DNA of 64,000 nucleotides from Flaccisagitta enflata (GCA_965153355.1 OZ231128.1:17484001-17548000); one strand, 5' to 3'. Positions 23,656 to 56,897 are shown, counted from the stretch's first letter. The notes: generated by a model not told the origin, from the sequence alone. Numbers and translations are program-made.

Positions 23656-26058
23656 TATACTCAAACTGTTCACACATGTAGTCACGACAAAGCCAACCCA
23701 GAGTTTCGAGTGCTCGGCAGCAACAACGTAGGAACCAACCAAGTTAGGAGGTTCAACATGATTGTCTTCATGACCAGGGACATTATCCCCAACTCGACAG
23801 ATTGGAACTGGCTTTCTGTTGGAAAAGCTGTGTGAAGTCTCAGCGATTTCAAGCTTTCCGCCACTGATTGGCCGAAAGTGATGGTGCTTTTGAGTTCCAA
23901 CAATAGTCAAAGCAGTGCTGAACCTTTGCTCCAAGTCAGCAGTTACCTGCTCGACTTCTGCTTTGGGGGTGAAGAAACATTGAATGTTAGGAAAGTTGTC
24001 CCGACAGTACTTGAAGAAGTCAGCTGCTGTCAGGATTTGGTCTGAGTAAGGTCTCTGGAGACTGGCCTTGGCGGCACATCTCTTCATACACCCACAGACC
24101 CCATCACAAGCGCCTTTGCCATGAGATGTAGCAAAAAAATTCCACTGAGCCTCGATTCCAAAGTCGTCCTCATGGTACAACAGGTTGATGAAGTTGTAGC
24201 GGTTTTTGTACTGCCCTGCACATCCATCCGAGTAGTAAATCAGTTCTTCAAGCAGGGGATGGGTTTGCTTCAGCAGTGGAACCAAGGTCCTTAAGAAAGT
24301 GTGAAACATGGCTGTTGAGTGCTTGGTGAGATCCGAAATGAAGCAGTAGCATTGATGTTTGATGGATCCATCAGCACCCCGGTAATAAAAAACAAATGGA
24401 TGCAAAGTGCATTGAGAATTGTCCCAGTGAAAGGATTGAGCAGCATCTTGCACAACAAATGAGTAGTTCTCACCAAAATCACCAACCAAAACACCAGTGC
24501 GATCATCCAGACAATCTTTTGCCCTTCGAAATGCATCGCCTTGCTCCTTTGACACCTGATGGTGCCTAAGCAGCTTGATGATGGCAGCAGAGAAAGACTC
24601 GATGAATTCCTCAGATGATTCTGTTACATCTTGAAGGGTGCACCTGTCAGTGGACACCCACCTTTTGTAACGAATTTCATCCTTGTCTTCCATCGCTGAA
24701 AGATCTTTGATGAAATCCATCACACCCTGTTGACCTGGGCAATCAAAACACTCTCGCATCATGCAGGACCGGTTCTGAATGTCACAGACAGCTTTCTCCA
24801 TCACGTTTTCCAAGGTAAGACTTTGCTCACCAATCGCATTCAACTGTAGAGTGGGATTCTGATGGTATGTACACACACACACAGCATGAGTACCTGCAGT
24901 TCCTGCCAAAACGCAATGTTTTGGTCTTAGGGATGAGAAGGTGGAAAATCCTATATTTGGGTGGTCTTCCGTTTCTTTGAATGCTTGGAAAACCTCTTTG
25001 AAACTACCCAAAACCAGACGCTTTTGCTTAAGATGCCGTTTTCCCTCACTATCGCGTACAGAAACACAGTCCTTTTTCCCAGGCATCTGTCTACTAATAC
25101 TGTCATCTTGAAAAAAGTCGATGACTTTCTGCTCCATATCCTTTGTAACTACCTTTCCTTTGGACATATGGGGAACCTTAGGGAGGATGCCATAATCTTT
25201 CTTCAGGCTTCTGGCAGTCAGAACCATGTGTTGGGATGCACCAAAAAACTCCATGGTTTTCTCAATCCCATAAGGAGATAAAGAGAGAATTTGAAGCTTT
25301 TTAGTTCTGTCGGCATCCGAATATGCATCCCTAAGTTCCCCAAGTATGCCTTTGAACCTGAAAAAGAAGTAGATGGAGCTAATTATTTCATATATCTTTA
25401 ACAGCAAACAATCAGTTACTCCATAGTGAGTTCATCCATTAGCGTCTAAGTTGATAAGTCATTCAATACCATAAAGTTTCTCACCTGTACGCCCAATTTT
25501 TCTACCTCTCCTATTCAACATTTTTTTTTGTAAATACCTTTTCGCCATCGGCTCATCATCATCGCTTTCATCCTGAATGTTAACGCCGTAGGCAATCTTC
25601 AGGTTCTCCTTTACGGATTGCAGCTTCCTCTTCATCTTTGAGTTCTTCTGCTCTGGAGTTAGCCCTTTCCGTTTGATTGGGCTTTGACCAACTGCAAGAA
25701 GCACGCTTTGGGCTATATCTCCAACATCGCTTTCATCCATTGACTGTTCGTAAATGGAATCCTCAGCGGTTGATTCTTCAGCTGTTGAGTCCTCTTCTGA
25801 TTCAGATGTTGGAGTCTCACCATTGGACGGTAGAACATTGACAGAGACTGAGTTTGAAGGATTTTCAACAGTTTCCTCAGCCACAAGTGGGTTTTCCGGT
25901 TTCTGTTTTTCCAACAGTCCTTTTTGACAGTTGCTACAAACCAGATCACCCTCCTTGACAAATCCCGTGTTCACCGCCGCAGCAGTCACAAGACGAATGT
26001 TTTTAGTGATCTGTCGCCTGTGAAGGGCCAGTGGGTTGGAACAGTATTTTCGACCCAT
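23644..26058 (-). CDS. DDE-like transposase of an uncharacterised metazoan family, two exons
   Basis: Exon 1 is 26058-25485 and exon 2 about 25357-23644, separated by a short intron (GTGAGA donor, pyrimidine-rich acceptor). Exon 1 starts MGRKYCSNPLALHRRQITKN and has a CxxC pair (DLVCSNCQK), as in a small zinc-binding module, then an acidic Ser/Glu linker and basic KRK motifs. Exon 2 carries GDFGENYSFVVQDAAQSFHW, TLHPFVFYYRG, YYSDGCAGQYKNRYNF and FFATSHGKGACDGVCGCMKR, the hallmarks of a proliferated protein group I remember from Hydra, Daphnia and fish. The Asp in GDF, SDG and CDG are likely the catalytic triad of an RNase H-like fold (inference). The usual GG after CDG is VCG here. The phase-correct acceptor is 8 nt inside the first CAG (exon 2 from 25349); with that CAG the frame slips by one. 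The stop lies in the flanking 71-bp satellite, so the C-terminus may not be native. Confidence 0.75.
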
Positions 26059-26414
26059 TTTGAACTGTCTGGAGTAGGTAAAAGGCAATGTAATTATATA
26101 AAATGTAATCGTTAAAAGAACAAAAAAGGGTGTCAATTTGCATCTTGAACAATGGAAAAACGATGATAAAAAATTTCATGGGAATTACAATAAATCAAGC
26201 GTCGATTTAAGTGTTGCTCAAACAGATATTCTGAATGACGTCTCAAATTATGAGAAGCCGGGAATCGGGGTTTATGATTGGTCATTATAACCGGGATGAT
26301 CTTCTTTTGATTGGCAGGTTTGACCATGCAGTGAAAAGATTCGAATTCTTTAGAGGCAAGTCCGACAAGTCCGACCACACTCAAGCTGTCGCATAAACGC
26401 AACCGCAACCTGTT

Positions 26415-26416
<2 letters not shown>

Positions 26417-26500
<84 letters not shown>
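26417..26500. repeat. (CT)n array
   Basis: About 42 CT units. The flanking 26138-26815 has no supported gene. Confidence 0.9.
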
Positions 26501-26503
<3 letters not shown>

Positions 26504-26819
26504 AGAGAGAGAGAGTGAGTGAAACGAAAAGAAGTGAAGGTGAGAAAGAGGAAGAAATATAAAGGAATAAATTGAGGGTTGCTATTGACTGTAAGTCGTC
26601 GCTGCAATATTCCATCTCTAACAAGATTATGTCACATAGTCAAACAATGGTTGACACCACATCCCCGACAAGCTATTGCGGCAATTTCACTGTCATTGCC
26701 CTTGATCAGTGGGTAAAGAATCCCCTTTGTTTTAAGATTTCTTTAGACAAATCAGCAGAATGACATCATAGCTACCAATTTATGAACAGTTGGATCAGAG
26801 CTGCTCATCTGCTTTGACA

Positions 26820-27375
26820 TCTTGACAATTGGCCCGAGAAGGGTAAAACTGAAAAATTGGCCCGACAAGCCATTTTTTAGTACTAAGGAGGTCAAAACAC
26901 AGGTTTTGTATTATTAAATATGGTTCAAGAAACCATGAAGATTCTTTTACAATTAGAACTTTTCCACTTTTTACGACTAGGTATCCCCGGGGACCCAAAA
27001 ATGGCCCAAGAAGGGTAAAAATGTAAAACGGGCCCCGACAAGCAATTTTATTAATTTTTTTTTAGTATCTAGGAGGTCAATACACATGTTTTTTATTTTT
27101 GAATATGATTTAAAAAAACCATGAAGTTTCTTCATCAGTTTGAATTTTTCCAAATTTTACTGTACTAGGAACTCGGGGTACCCAAAAATGGCTCAGAAAG
27201 GGTAAAAATGTGAAAAATGGCCCCGACAAGCCATTTATTTATTTTTTTTTCAGTATTTAGGAGGTCTATACACATGTTTTTTATTTTTGAATATGATACA
27301 AAAAACCATGAAGTTTCTTTTTCAATTTGAATTTTTTCAAATTTCACCGTACTAGGTACCCCGGGGTACCCCGAT
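26820..27375. repeat. Three tandem copies of a 180-bp unit
   Basis: Each copy contains GGCCCGACAAGCCATTT or GGCCCCGACAAGC, then TAGGAGGTC, AACCATGAAG and TACCCCGGGGACCC-like ends. Borders are near 27000 and 27180. Confidence 0.8.
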
Positions 27376-27838
27376 AAAGTACCCCTAGGGGTAATCACCC
27401 CCCCAAAAAAATTTTTTGACCATTTTTGTTGTAGTATCAGATTCTTTGGTCCAAAACTAGATGATTGACACCAAGATTGTCTTTCTAGCTCAACTACAGG
27501 CCAAGTTATGGCCTTTCAAAGATTTGGGGGTACCCCCGGGGGCCCAAATTTCAAACCCCCGTAAAATCCAAAATACGCGTCGTAGAAAAAAAAAATTCGG
27601 GATTTTTGCATATCTCCACATGGGCTATCTGTACACCAAAAATGAGCCAAATCTATTTTTTTGGGTTTTATAGTTTGTGTGATTTGTGCTGAAATGACCC
27701 AAATTCGGTTTTGCTTACAAAACCGACCTTGTTTTTTAGCAGTTTTTTACTTCTATATTATTCTTTTATTCTACTTCTCATCAAACTATTTTTTTCTTTT
27801 TCTCACCTTTATGATCAAATTATGTGTTTATATGTGTC

Positions 27839-27960
<122 letters not shown>

Positions 27961-27994
27961 TACTTGCATTTATTTCTTTATTTTTTTGTTTTTT

Positions 27995-28220
27995 TTATCG
28001 CGTGCACACAACTCTACACCCGCTTTGTTCATCCGTCGGTAGGTTGGTTGGTTGATTGGTCGGTCGGTCCCCATTTTACTTTTTTTATCAATCTTATTTC
28101 TTTAAGTCATTTTAAGTCATTTAAGGGTAAACAAAGACATTCTACGTCATTCTGAGTCATTCTGAGTCATTCTAAGTCAGTCTGTAAGTGTCGCACGCGA
28201 CTTATGGGTATTGGCCTTAT
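27995..28220 (+). mobile_element. GTCGCG-ended element, short copy
   Basis: TCGCGTGCACACAACTCTAC, a GTCGGTAGGTTGGTTGG block, AGTCATTTTAAGTCATT units, then GTCGCACGCGACTTATGGG and TATTGGCCTT. It is the inverse of 16581-16771. Confidence 0.7.
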
Positions 28221-28649
28221 TTCTGTTTATGTTGTTAAAACTATTTTCTTCCCCTTTTTGCTCAAATTTTTTTTTCAGATTTTTTGCTGTCTCAGTATGT
28301 CTGTGTCTGTGTTTGTTTGTCTGTGTCTGTGTGTGTTCTTTTTCTATTTTTTTTTCTCTTTTTTTTTCACTTTTTTTTCTATCATTTCTTTTTTCAATCC
28401 ATCTTTTTCTTACTATATTTAGTTAAAAAACCGATATAAACCCGATATAAACCCGTGGAAAGGTTTTGGGGTATACCGAACCCGAACCGAAACCGTGGAA
28501 AAAAACGCCATACGCAAGGCCTTACCTGTTATGTTAACTAGATAACTCCATATGTTTTATATAGGTTTGTAGTGATTGAGAATATGAGTTTTTCTGAGAT
28601 GATCAATAGTTATTGCAGATGCTTCTTTTTCTCCTAAATTGCCACGCAG

Positions 28650-37979
<9,330 letters not shown>

Positions 37980-38089
37980 GTGAGATCTACGGAAAACTAG
38001 GCAATTTGCAATCTTTTATCAGACATCAAAACAATTGACATACAACCCCCATCCACACCCTTGCCCACCCCACAAACACTCACAGAAAA

Positions 38090-38215
38090 ATTCCAACCGC
38101 AGCATCAAAATGTGCGTTTTCGCACTCGATCACCACGGACCAACGGACCCACGGATCAACGGACGGACAAAGCCTCTTATATTAGAGTTTCATAGAGTTG
38201 TGTGTCCGCAACTAA
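38090..38215 (-). mobile_element. Short element fragment
   Basis: ATGTGCGTTTTCGCACTCG, an ACGGACCAACGGACCCACGG block, AAAGCCTCTTATATTAGAG and GTGTCCGCAACTAAAAAG. Confidence 0.6.
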
Positions 38216-38399
38216 AAAGAAAAAAAATTGTAAAACTATCTGTTGTGTCATGATGTTGTTCTATTATAGCCTAATTAGGCTGCTCTTCACAGCGTCAAAT
38301 TAAGGACTACGGCTAGGATGGCACTTACTTGATTCGGATGGTTTTTATCCCAATCATGATATTGTGTTCCACGATAGTGGAACACTAGATATTCAGAGT

Positions 38400-40390
38400 T
38401 TCTCCGTTCGTCCGTTCGTCCGTTCGTCCGTGTGTCACACAACCCAGTTTTTTCCGTATATGTGTCACATAGCCCAGTATTCTCCAAATGTGTTTCATAC
38501 AACCTAGTTTTCTCCATGGTGTGTCACACAGCCTAGATTTCTCCAAATGTGTGTCACACAGCCCAGTTTTCTCCAAATGTGTGTCACACAGCCCAGTTTT
38601 CTCCACTGAGTGTTATATAACCCAGTTTCCTCCAAATGTGTGTCACACAGTCCAGTTTTCTCTAAATGTGTGTCACACAGTCCAGTTTTCTCCGAATGTG
38701 TGTCACATAGCCCAGTTTTCTCCATCGTGTGTCACACAACCCAGTTTTCTCCGAATGTGTGTCACACAGTCCAGTTTTTTCCATATGTGTGTCACACAGC
38801 CCAGTTTTTTCCATTGTGTGTCACACAACCTAGTTTCCTCCGAATGTGTGTCACACAGTCCAGTTTTCTCCGAATGTGTATCCCACAGTCTAGTTTTCTC
38901 TGAATGTGTGTCACACAGCCCAGTTTTCTCCATTGTGTGTCACACAACCCAGTTCTCTCCTAATGTGTGTCACACAGTCCAGTTTTTTCCAAATGTGTGT
39001 CACACAGCCCTGTTTTCTTCATTGTGTGTCACACAACCCAGTTTTTTTCCAAATGTGTGTCATACAGCCCAGTTTTCTCCATTGTGTGTCACACAACCCA
39101 GTTTTCTCCAAATGTGTGTCACACAATCCAGTTTTCTCCAAATGTGTGTCACATGGTCTAGTTTTTTCCAAATGTGTGTCACACAGCCTAGTTTTCTCTA
39201 TTGTGTGTCATACAAACCCAGTTTTCTCCGAATGTGTGTCACACAGTCCAGGTTTCGCCTAATGTGTGTCATACAGCCTAATTTTCTCCATTGTGTGTCA
39301 CACAACCCAGTTTTCTTCAAATGTGTGTCACACAGTCCAGTTTTCTTCAAATGCGTGTCACACAGTCCAGTTTTCTCCAAATGTGTGTCACACAGCCCAG
39401 TTTTCTCCATTGTGTGTCACACAACCCAGTTTTCTCCGAATCTGTGTCACACAGTAAAGTTTTTTCCAAATGTGTGTCACACAGCCCAGTTTACTTCATT
39501 ATGTGTCACACAACCCAGTTTTATCCAAATATGTGTCACACAACCCAGTTTTCTCCAAATGTGTGTCACACAGTCCAGTTTTCTCCAAATGTGTGTCACA
39601 CAGTCCAGTTTTCTCCAAATGTGTGTCACACAGCCCAGTTTTCTCCATTGTGTGTCACATAACCCAGTTTTTTTCCAAATGTGTGTCACACAGTCCAGTT
39701 TTCTCCAAATGTGTGTCACACAGCCTAGTTTTCTCCATTGTTGTCAAACAACCCAGTTTTCTCTGAATGCGTGTCACACAGTACAATTTTCTCCGAATGT
39801 GTGTCGCGTAGCCCAGTTTTCTCCATTGTATGTCACACAACCCAGTTTTTTACAAATGTGTGTCACACAGCCCAGTTTTCTCCAAATGTGTGTCACACAG
39901 CTCAGTTTTCTCCATTGTGTGTCACACAACTAAGTTTTCTCCAAATGAGTGTCACACAGCCCAGTTTTCTCCATTGTGTGTCACACAACCCAGTTTTTTG
40001 CAAATGTGAGTCACACAGCCCAATTTTTTCCAAATGTGTCTCACACAGCCTAATTTTCTCTAAATGTGTGTCACACAGCCTTGTTTTCTCTGAAAGTGTG
40101 TAACGCAGCTTAGTTTTCTCCCCTGTGTGTCACACAACCCAGTTTTCTCAGAATGTGTGTCACACAGCCAAGTTCTCTCTGAATGTGTGTCACAGCTTAT
40201 TTTTCTCTAAATGTGTGTCAAGCAGCCCAGTTTTCTCCATTGTGTGTCACACAACCCAGTTTTCACCCTTTGTGTGTCACACAGCCAAGTTTTCTCTAAA
40301 TGTGTGTCACAAAGCCCAGTTTTCTCCGAATGTGTACCACACAGCCCAGTTTTCTCTAAATGTGTGTCACACACCCCAGTTTATGAGCCC
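38400..40390. repeat. 30-bp minisatellite, about 65 copies
   Basis: The unit is TGTGTCACACAGCCCAGTTT plus TCTCCAAATG. Because 30 is a multiple of three, frames on both strands stay open for hundreds of codons (a 481-codon frame on +), giving Cys/His/Ser decapeptide repeats. There is no start context, splice signal or conservation to suggest a gene. Confidence 0.95.
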
Positions 40391-40550
40391 CAGGGTTATA
40401 AGCCCTGCGGTCATGAGCCCTGCAGTTATAAGCCCCACAGTTACAAAGCCTGTGGTCATAAACCCCATGGTTATACGCCCCGCGGTTGTTAGCCTCGCGG
40501 TTTCAAGCCCTGCGGTTATAAGCCTCAGTTTTAAACCCCGCAGTTATGAA
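40385..40550. repeat. 15-bp GGTTATAAGCCCTGC repeat
   Basis: About 11 degenerate units follow the 30-bp array directly. Confidence 0.85.
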
Positions 40551-41146
40551 GACAAGTAGTTCGGCCGCCTACAGGCGGCCAATACGTATAACACAAATTT
40601 CTCTGAACATTAATATTGGATGACTTATTAGAATTATTGAATTATTATTCATGCTCAATCAAGTTATCGTGGAACACATTATGGCGAACGCCACTTGTTT
40701 TTTCTCGTTGCAGTCTCCATCAAAAAAGAGGATACCACCCTAAACTGTACAGCAAAATTTGAGTTGCAATCATTTCTGCTTCACTTAAGAATCAATTTTC
40801 CCGTCTGCTTTCGTTTCTGTCGTTCTGATTTATCGGGGCCTTCAGTGAAAACTGACATGATTCTGCTAAAAACAAAGCATCAGCGATTGTTTCGGCCGAT
40901 TTTTGAAACGTCACTAATTTGGTAAGGAAATCGGGCCCAAACCTGCTTTTGCACAATAATTCTAACAATTTGCATCTTTTGTCGTTCAAAAAAAAAAAAA
41001 AAAGAAAAAAAACAAAACAAAAAAACAAAAAAAAAAAAAACACTTACAATAATCAATGTGATTTTATCCGGCCAGTTCAGATACAATAAATTCTGCTTAA
41101 TAAAATTTGTAAAAATTCCTGCTTCTTTTTTGTCTCTGTAAGAAAA

Positions 41147-41286
41147 TCCCGGATAACACGGCATCCAGTCGCGGACGGTTGGGCAGGAGCAGAAAACCGC
41201 GAAAAGCGAATTCGAAATCGACCGACGGACGGACCGACGGACCGACCGACACGGCTAGGTGTAGAGTCGCGTGTCCGCGACTAAAA
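41147..41286 (-). mobile_element. Short GTCGG-block element
   Basis: GGATAACACGGCATCCAGTC, GCGGACGGTTGGGCAGGAGC, a CGACGGACGGACCGACGG block, and GAGTCGCGTGTCCGCGACTA. Confidence 0.65.
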
Positions 41287-41361
41287 ATCTTTAAAAACAA
41301 ATATGAATATGATCATTATTACCAGCCTTTTAGATTTCATTAATTAGGTTACATTGAGGCT

Positions 41362-52167
<10,806 letters not shown>

Positions 52168-52254
52168 CCTCCAAGAAAGCGATTCGACGAATTATTTTCT
52201 CCAATTTTTTATTGTTTGCTGTTGTTTTTTTCCTTTTTTTTGTGCTTATTGATA

Positions 52255-52512
52255 TTATGCTGTTGTTGTTGTTGTTGTTGCTTTTGTTTTTCTTCTTTTC
52301 TTCTTCTTCTTCTTCTTCTTCTTCTTCTTCTTCTTCTTCTTCTTCTTCTTCTTCTTCTTCTTCTTCTTCTTCTTCTTCTTCCACTTCTTTCTTACGTTTT
52401 GGTCTTCTTCTTCTTCTTCTTCTTCTTCTTCTTTCTTCTTCTTCTTTCTTCTTCTTCTTCTTCTTCTTCTTCTTCTTCTTCTTCTCCTTCTTCTTCTTCT
52501 TCTTCCCTACCG
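52255..52512. repeat. (TTG)n then (TTC)n array
   Basis: Short TTG run, then about 75 TTC units, just upstream of the start of the PAN gene on the other strand. It may overlap its promoter or 5' UTR. Confidence 0.95.
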
Positions 52513-52611
52513 GACCTGGCTTTGTCGTTTCTCTGTTAATTTCTGTTTTGTTTTGTCAGGGAGAATTCTGCTCTCCTCAAAAACGATGAATATTCCCACT
52601 CGTTTGTCTTA

Positions 52612-52664
52612 AGAAGAGAGAGAGAGAGAGCGAGAGCGAGAGCGAGAGAGAGAGCGAGCGAGCG

Positions 52665-52761
<97 letters not shown>

Positions 52762-52770
52762 GAGAGTGAA
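52612..52770. repeat. (GA)n array with GC interruptions
   Basis: GAGA units with GAGC variants. 52780-53700 shows no gene. Confidence 0.9.
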
Positions 52771-53707
52771 TTAGGCGGAGATAAGCAAAGCCACATTAAC
52801 GAATTGAACGGCTTCACTAAGGATAAGACTTTATTCATATCTATCAAATTGCAATCACTACGTCGCCGGCATTGAAGCACATTGCAATTGGCTTGGGCTT
52901 TCTGTATGACATTTGTTAAAATCTTAACTAGGGCGAGTACTGACACAATCTTTTTTATTAATACGTTGAAAATTAAAAAAAAAAAAGAAAAGAAATTAGG
53001 CATACATAGATCCAGCTCTTGCCGATGATTGAAAGCAAACCTTAAGGTGCCATCAATAAATGGAACAACAAAACTACAAAAAGAATAGTGGCTGGACGGC
53101 TGGACGGCTTACTTTGTGGGATGATTTGGGAGAGATCCTGATAACAAGGATAGGAATATATTTGGATGAATAAATTAGAAGAAATGATTGCGTGATCGCT
53201 CCTTCCCTGTCTTTGTTATTTATGAATCTTGACGTATTGATAGAATGGAGAAAATTAGTGACCTTTGACTTTTTTTTTTGTTAATCAAAGGTCGGAGAAA
53301 GTGGATTCAACTTGTTCTTTTGTACAGGAGTTTGGTCTCTGTGATGATTCTCATGTCACCTTAACGCTTGGCAGTTGGACGCATGACAATGACGAAAATG
53401 TAAAATTGATTCTTCGGAAACATAATTTACGAAATACCACGGGCAATTGACAAGAACCATGATATCATCCAAAACCTAGGGCTAGGGCCGCCCTCCATTT
53501 TTAGTTGGTCTATCTAATGTGTACGATATGTTTATGGGGCTCGGGATGTGCATGGGAGTTGGGGGCCCCTGCCCACCTGTCCGCAACGAAATTGTGACCC
53601 CGCGTCACTTGTTGTATATAGTGAGAGAGTGAGTCGTGTGTGTGGACTGTGAGTCTATATTAAGACTGACTGATCAACCTCACTGCGATGTACAAGTGCC
53701 GTCACTC

Positions 53708-54707
53708 GTTTTTCAACTTCTCACTTCTCACGATTCAAATGCGCGCTATGCTTAGCTCATTTATGTATTCCCTATTCAATATTCATACCATTTAATAAAA
53801 TATATCATAAAGTAGAGCAACCAAAACAGACCCGTGAGAGTCCTTAAAATGGTTGCTGTCAGAACAAAAACATTAAACATATGATAAAACATTAAACGTA
53901 TGATTTGCTCGATTAACACAAATTCTTAATAGATTGGCCCAAATATCACCTGCCGCAAGATTACTAATAGCAGTCCAAAGGCAGTAAATGGTCAGCAGTA
54001 CCCATGCCCAGCTTGAGTAGTGCGTGATTTAAGTTGAGGGGGAGCAGGGCAGCGGCCACGAAGGAGACGAAGTCCTGTAAAACACAGGGGGAATCTGTCC
54101 GTCCATCCGTCCAACCGTCCAAATCAGTATGGCACAAATCTATGCAAAAAGGACCAAATGCAAGCATAATGGCCCAAATTCAAGCAAAATGGCCCAAATC
54201 TGGTCAAAATCTAGGTATCGGAGGCCACAATATAGGTCCAAGGGGCCAAAATGATGGACCTCTGGCCATTATGCTTGGATTTTGGCCATTTTGCTTAGAT
54301 TTGGGCCATATTGCTTGGATTTGGGCTATTTGGCAGAATATGGGTCAGAATAGGCCCCAAAGGAGACGAAGCCCAGAGGATGGGGCGGGGGGGATGGACG
54401 GACGGACCCCCAGGCCCTCTCAGGCCCGAAATCTGCCCTCCCAAGCCTGAAATCTGTCCTCTCAGGTCTGAAATCTACCCTCTCAGGCCTGAAATCTGTC
54501 CTCTCAGGCCTGAATTCTGCCCTCTCACGCCTGAAATCTGCCCTCTCAGGCCTGTAATCTGCCCTCTCAGCCCTTGAATCTGTCCTCTCAGGCCTGAAAT
54601 CTGCCCTCACCAGCCTGAGAGGACAGACAGACGGACAAATGGACAAACCAATGAATGAACGAAAGTCCCCTGTGTTCTATAGGACTTCGTCCTTCAGCCG
54701 CTGCCCT
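53708..54707. mobile_element. Inner-hairpin element D, full copy
   Basis: A 340-bp leader (CTCACTTCTCACGATTCA, ATTTATGTATTCCCTATTC), then GGGCAGCGGCCACGAAGGAG (54047), ATGGCCCAAAT units, a centre near 54240 (GGTCCAAGGGGCCAAAATG), a CAGGCCTGAAATCTGCCCTC minisatellite, and the inverted arm at 54664-54707. The part to 54268 recurs at 57380-57948. Confidence 0.75.
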
Positions 54708-54719
54708 GCTTCCTCTCAC

Positions 54720-54975
54720 TCCAAATCCACAATTTACCATCACTCACGGCGCTTGATTCTAGAAGAAGGTGGGAAAAAGCCGAAGAACATCTTGAGAAAA
54801 GCAGTAACGTGGTCTCAAAAAGTTATTACTTTTCACAGTCTATTAGATACTCTTTCCAAAAAAGCTTAAACGCGGCTTTAGATGGTTAGATAAAGGTGAT
54901 GAAGAGAACAATATCCGGCAGCCAAAGAGGCGGACGACGAAACATATTTCTTAATTAGATTTTTACGGATTTAAT

Positions 54976-55009
<34 letters not shown>

Positions 55010-56365
55010 CGTCGTCGGTAGGAACTCGGTATGTGACCTCGAGCTGGAATGTGAATAAAATTAGGTTTTTATTGTTTTTGCAAATGAAGTGAAAACTTGT
55101 GATTACACAGGCTTGTTGTTGTCCTAACTTTACGTCGTCCTGCCTTATTGTTGTGCTAACTTGATGTCAATGTTTTTTTATGAATCTGCCCACAATTCTG
55201 TTTTTGATTTTGTCGGTCCGTCGGTTCATCGGTTCGTCGGTCCGTAACGGTAATATTCACCACTTCGAGGCTTTTCAGGCATTTTTAAGGAGCTAGTCAC
55301 TGAATCACGAAATTTGAGCTGGAAACGAGGCCAGCAAGGCCCCATTCCACTGAAGCACGACTTTGTGCTTCAGTGGAAGTGAAATTCGTGCTTCAGTGGA
55401 TTGACACTTAACCTCTTTTCCAATTGCAATAAAACAAAAAGTCAATCCACTTTTTCTTTTATTAGTCCTTATAATTCATTTCAGCGCAATTAGAAATTTT
55501 TTAATTTTCTTTTTGAACAAAGATAAACATTTTTTTTTGTCATAAATTATCTTTGGAAAATATCTTTTATCTATGACAAAAACTTTTTCCTATCACAAGA
55601 GTTTATGTCTTTATGAAAAAAAAAGAGTTTTCCCTCATCAATTTTTTATTGTGATAAAAACTTAGTAGATGTAACAAAATATTTTGCTTTTGATATAAAC
55701 ATTCTCTATTTTGCTTTTGATATAAACATTCTCTTTATTTGATAAGTCTAGGTGAAGAGGAAAAGTGAGAGGTAAAAATAAAGGAGATGATTTCTTCATA
55801 AAAAAGTAAATGAAGACTACACCTAGCAACCACTAAATGATGCTCCCTAGAAACGGCCAAACAAGCAATATTCTTACAGGACATACTGTGGGAAAGTTGT
55901 AGCAAATTTAATTCTGAGCAATGTTCCCTGATAATATTTGTCAAAATAGTGATATTCTAGTAGTTATAAATGTTCAAAAAAATGATTTTGGTTTCCATAG
56001 CAACCGAAAAACTCAGGGACAAAAGCATCGATTGAACAACTTATATTTCAAATATCAAGTTTGGCAAATGAAATTAAGACACTTAAATACCTTCCTCCAG
56101 TTTAGGCTGTTATTCCACGAACCCCACTGTATCTGGTTTTACTTTGCTGTTTTTTTTTCTGTTGATTTAATTTATACGTACATTCGGTTCAATGACATGT
56201 ACTAGACCGATAGCCTTAATATGTATTATATGCCATGGAATCTAGTAATAGTTGTCTCGTAGCAGTGCATTGTTTAATGCATGCTCATTGTGTTTTCTTA
56301 TGAAAATTACAACTCATCATTAAACATACTAGCGACTTAGTTTTGCAGAGCACGAGACTTCCATC
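54720..56365. other. No gene seen
   Basis: It holds a short CT array (54980-55010), a hairpin at 55346-55378, and AT-rich sequence. Confidence 0.5.
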
Positions 56366-56367
56366 TA

Positions 56368-56830
56368 AGGGGCCGATGACCTATGCTTTCTCATATGCAA
56401 AAATTTATCCTCCTCCTCCTCCTCCTTCTCCTTCGTGACCCCCCCCCCTTCCCCACCATATCCCTACCTCGAGGCCCAAATCCCAGTCTTGACGCTCAAA
56501 TCCCTGCCTCAAGACCCAAACTCCAGCCTTGAGGCCGAAATCCCATCAACAAGGCCGGTAGCCCAGCCTCGAGGAATTTGGGCCTCAAGACTGGGGTTTG
56601 GGCCTTCAGGTTGGAATATGGCCCTCGAGGCTTTGATATTGATATGGGCCTGGACGTGGGGGGGGGTTTCGGAGGAGAAGGTGGGGGAGAAGGAGGAGGA
56701 GGAGAAATTTCTGTATACGTGAAAGCCTATGTCATCGGCCCCTTTGGGGCCGCTGCTCTGCTCCTTCCCTCGACTATAGTCATAACCTACTTTAGCAGGG
56801 CACGGGTAGTCGGGTACCGCTGACCATCCA
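56368..56830. mobile_element. Inner-hairpin element E
   Basis: GGGGCCGATGACCTATGCTT near 56369 is inverted at 56721-56742 (AAGCCTATGTCATCGGCCCC). Between them GAGGCCCAAATCCC units invert near 56575. The tail GGGTACCGCTGACCATCC is the outer module. Confidence 0.7.
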
Positions 56831-56897
56831 ACGCTTTTGCGCCTATCCTTATAGTTATCATCAATAATTCTGATGCAAAATCAGCAGCACAGCAATT

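Noticed and set aside
38488-39933. 481-codon frame of Cys/His/Ser decapeptides
   Set aside because: It results from a 30-bp tandem repeat, and frames on both strands are equally open.
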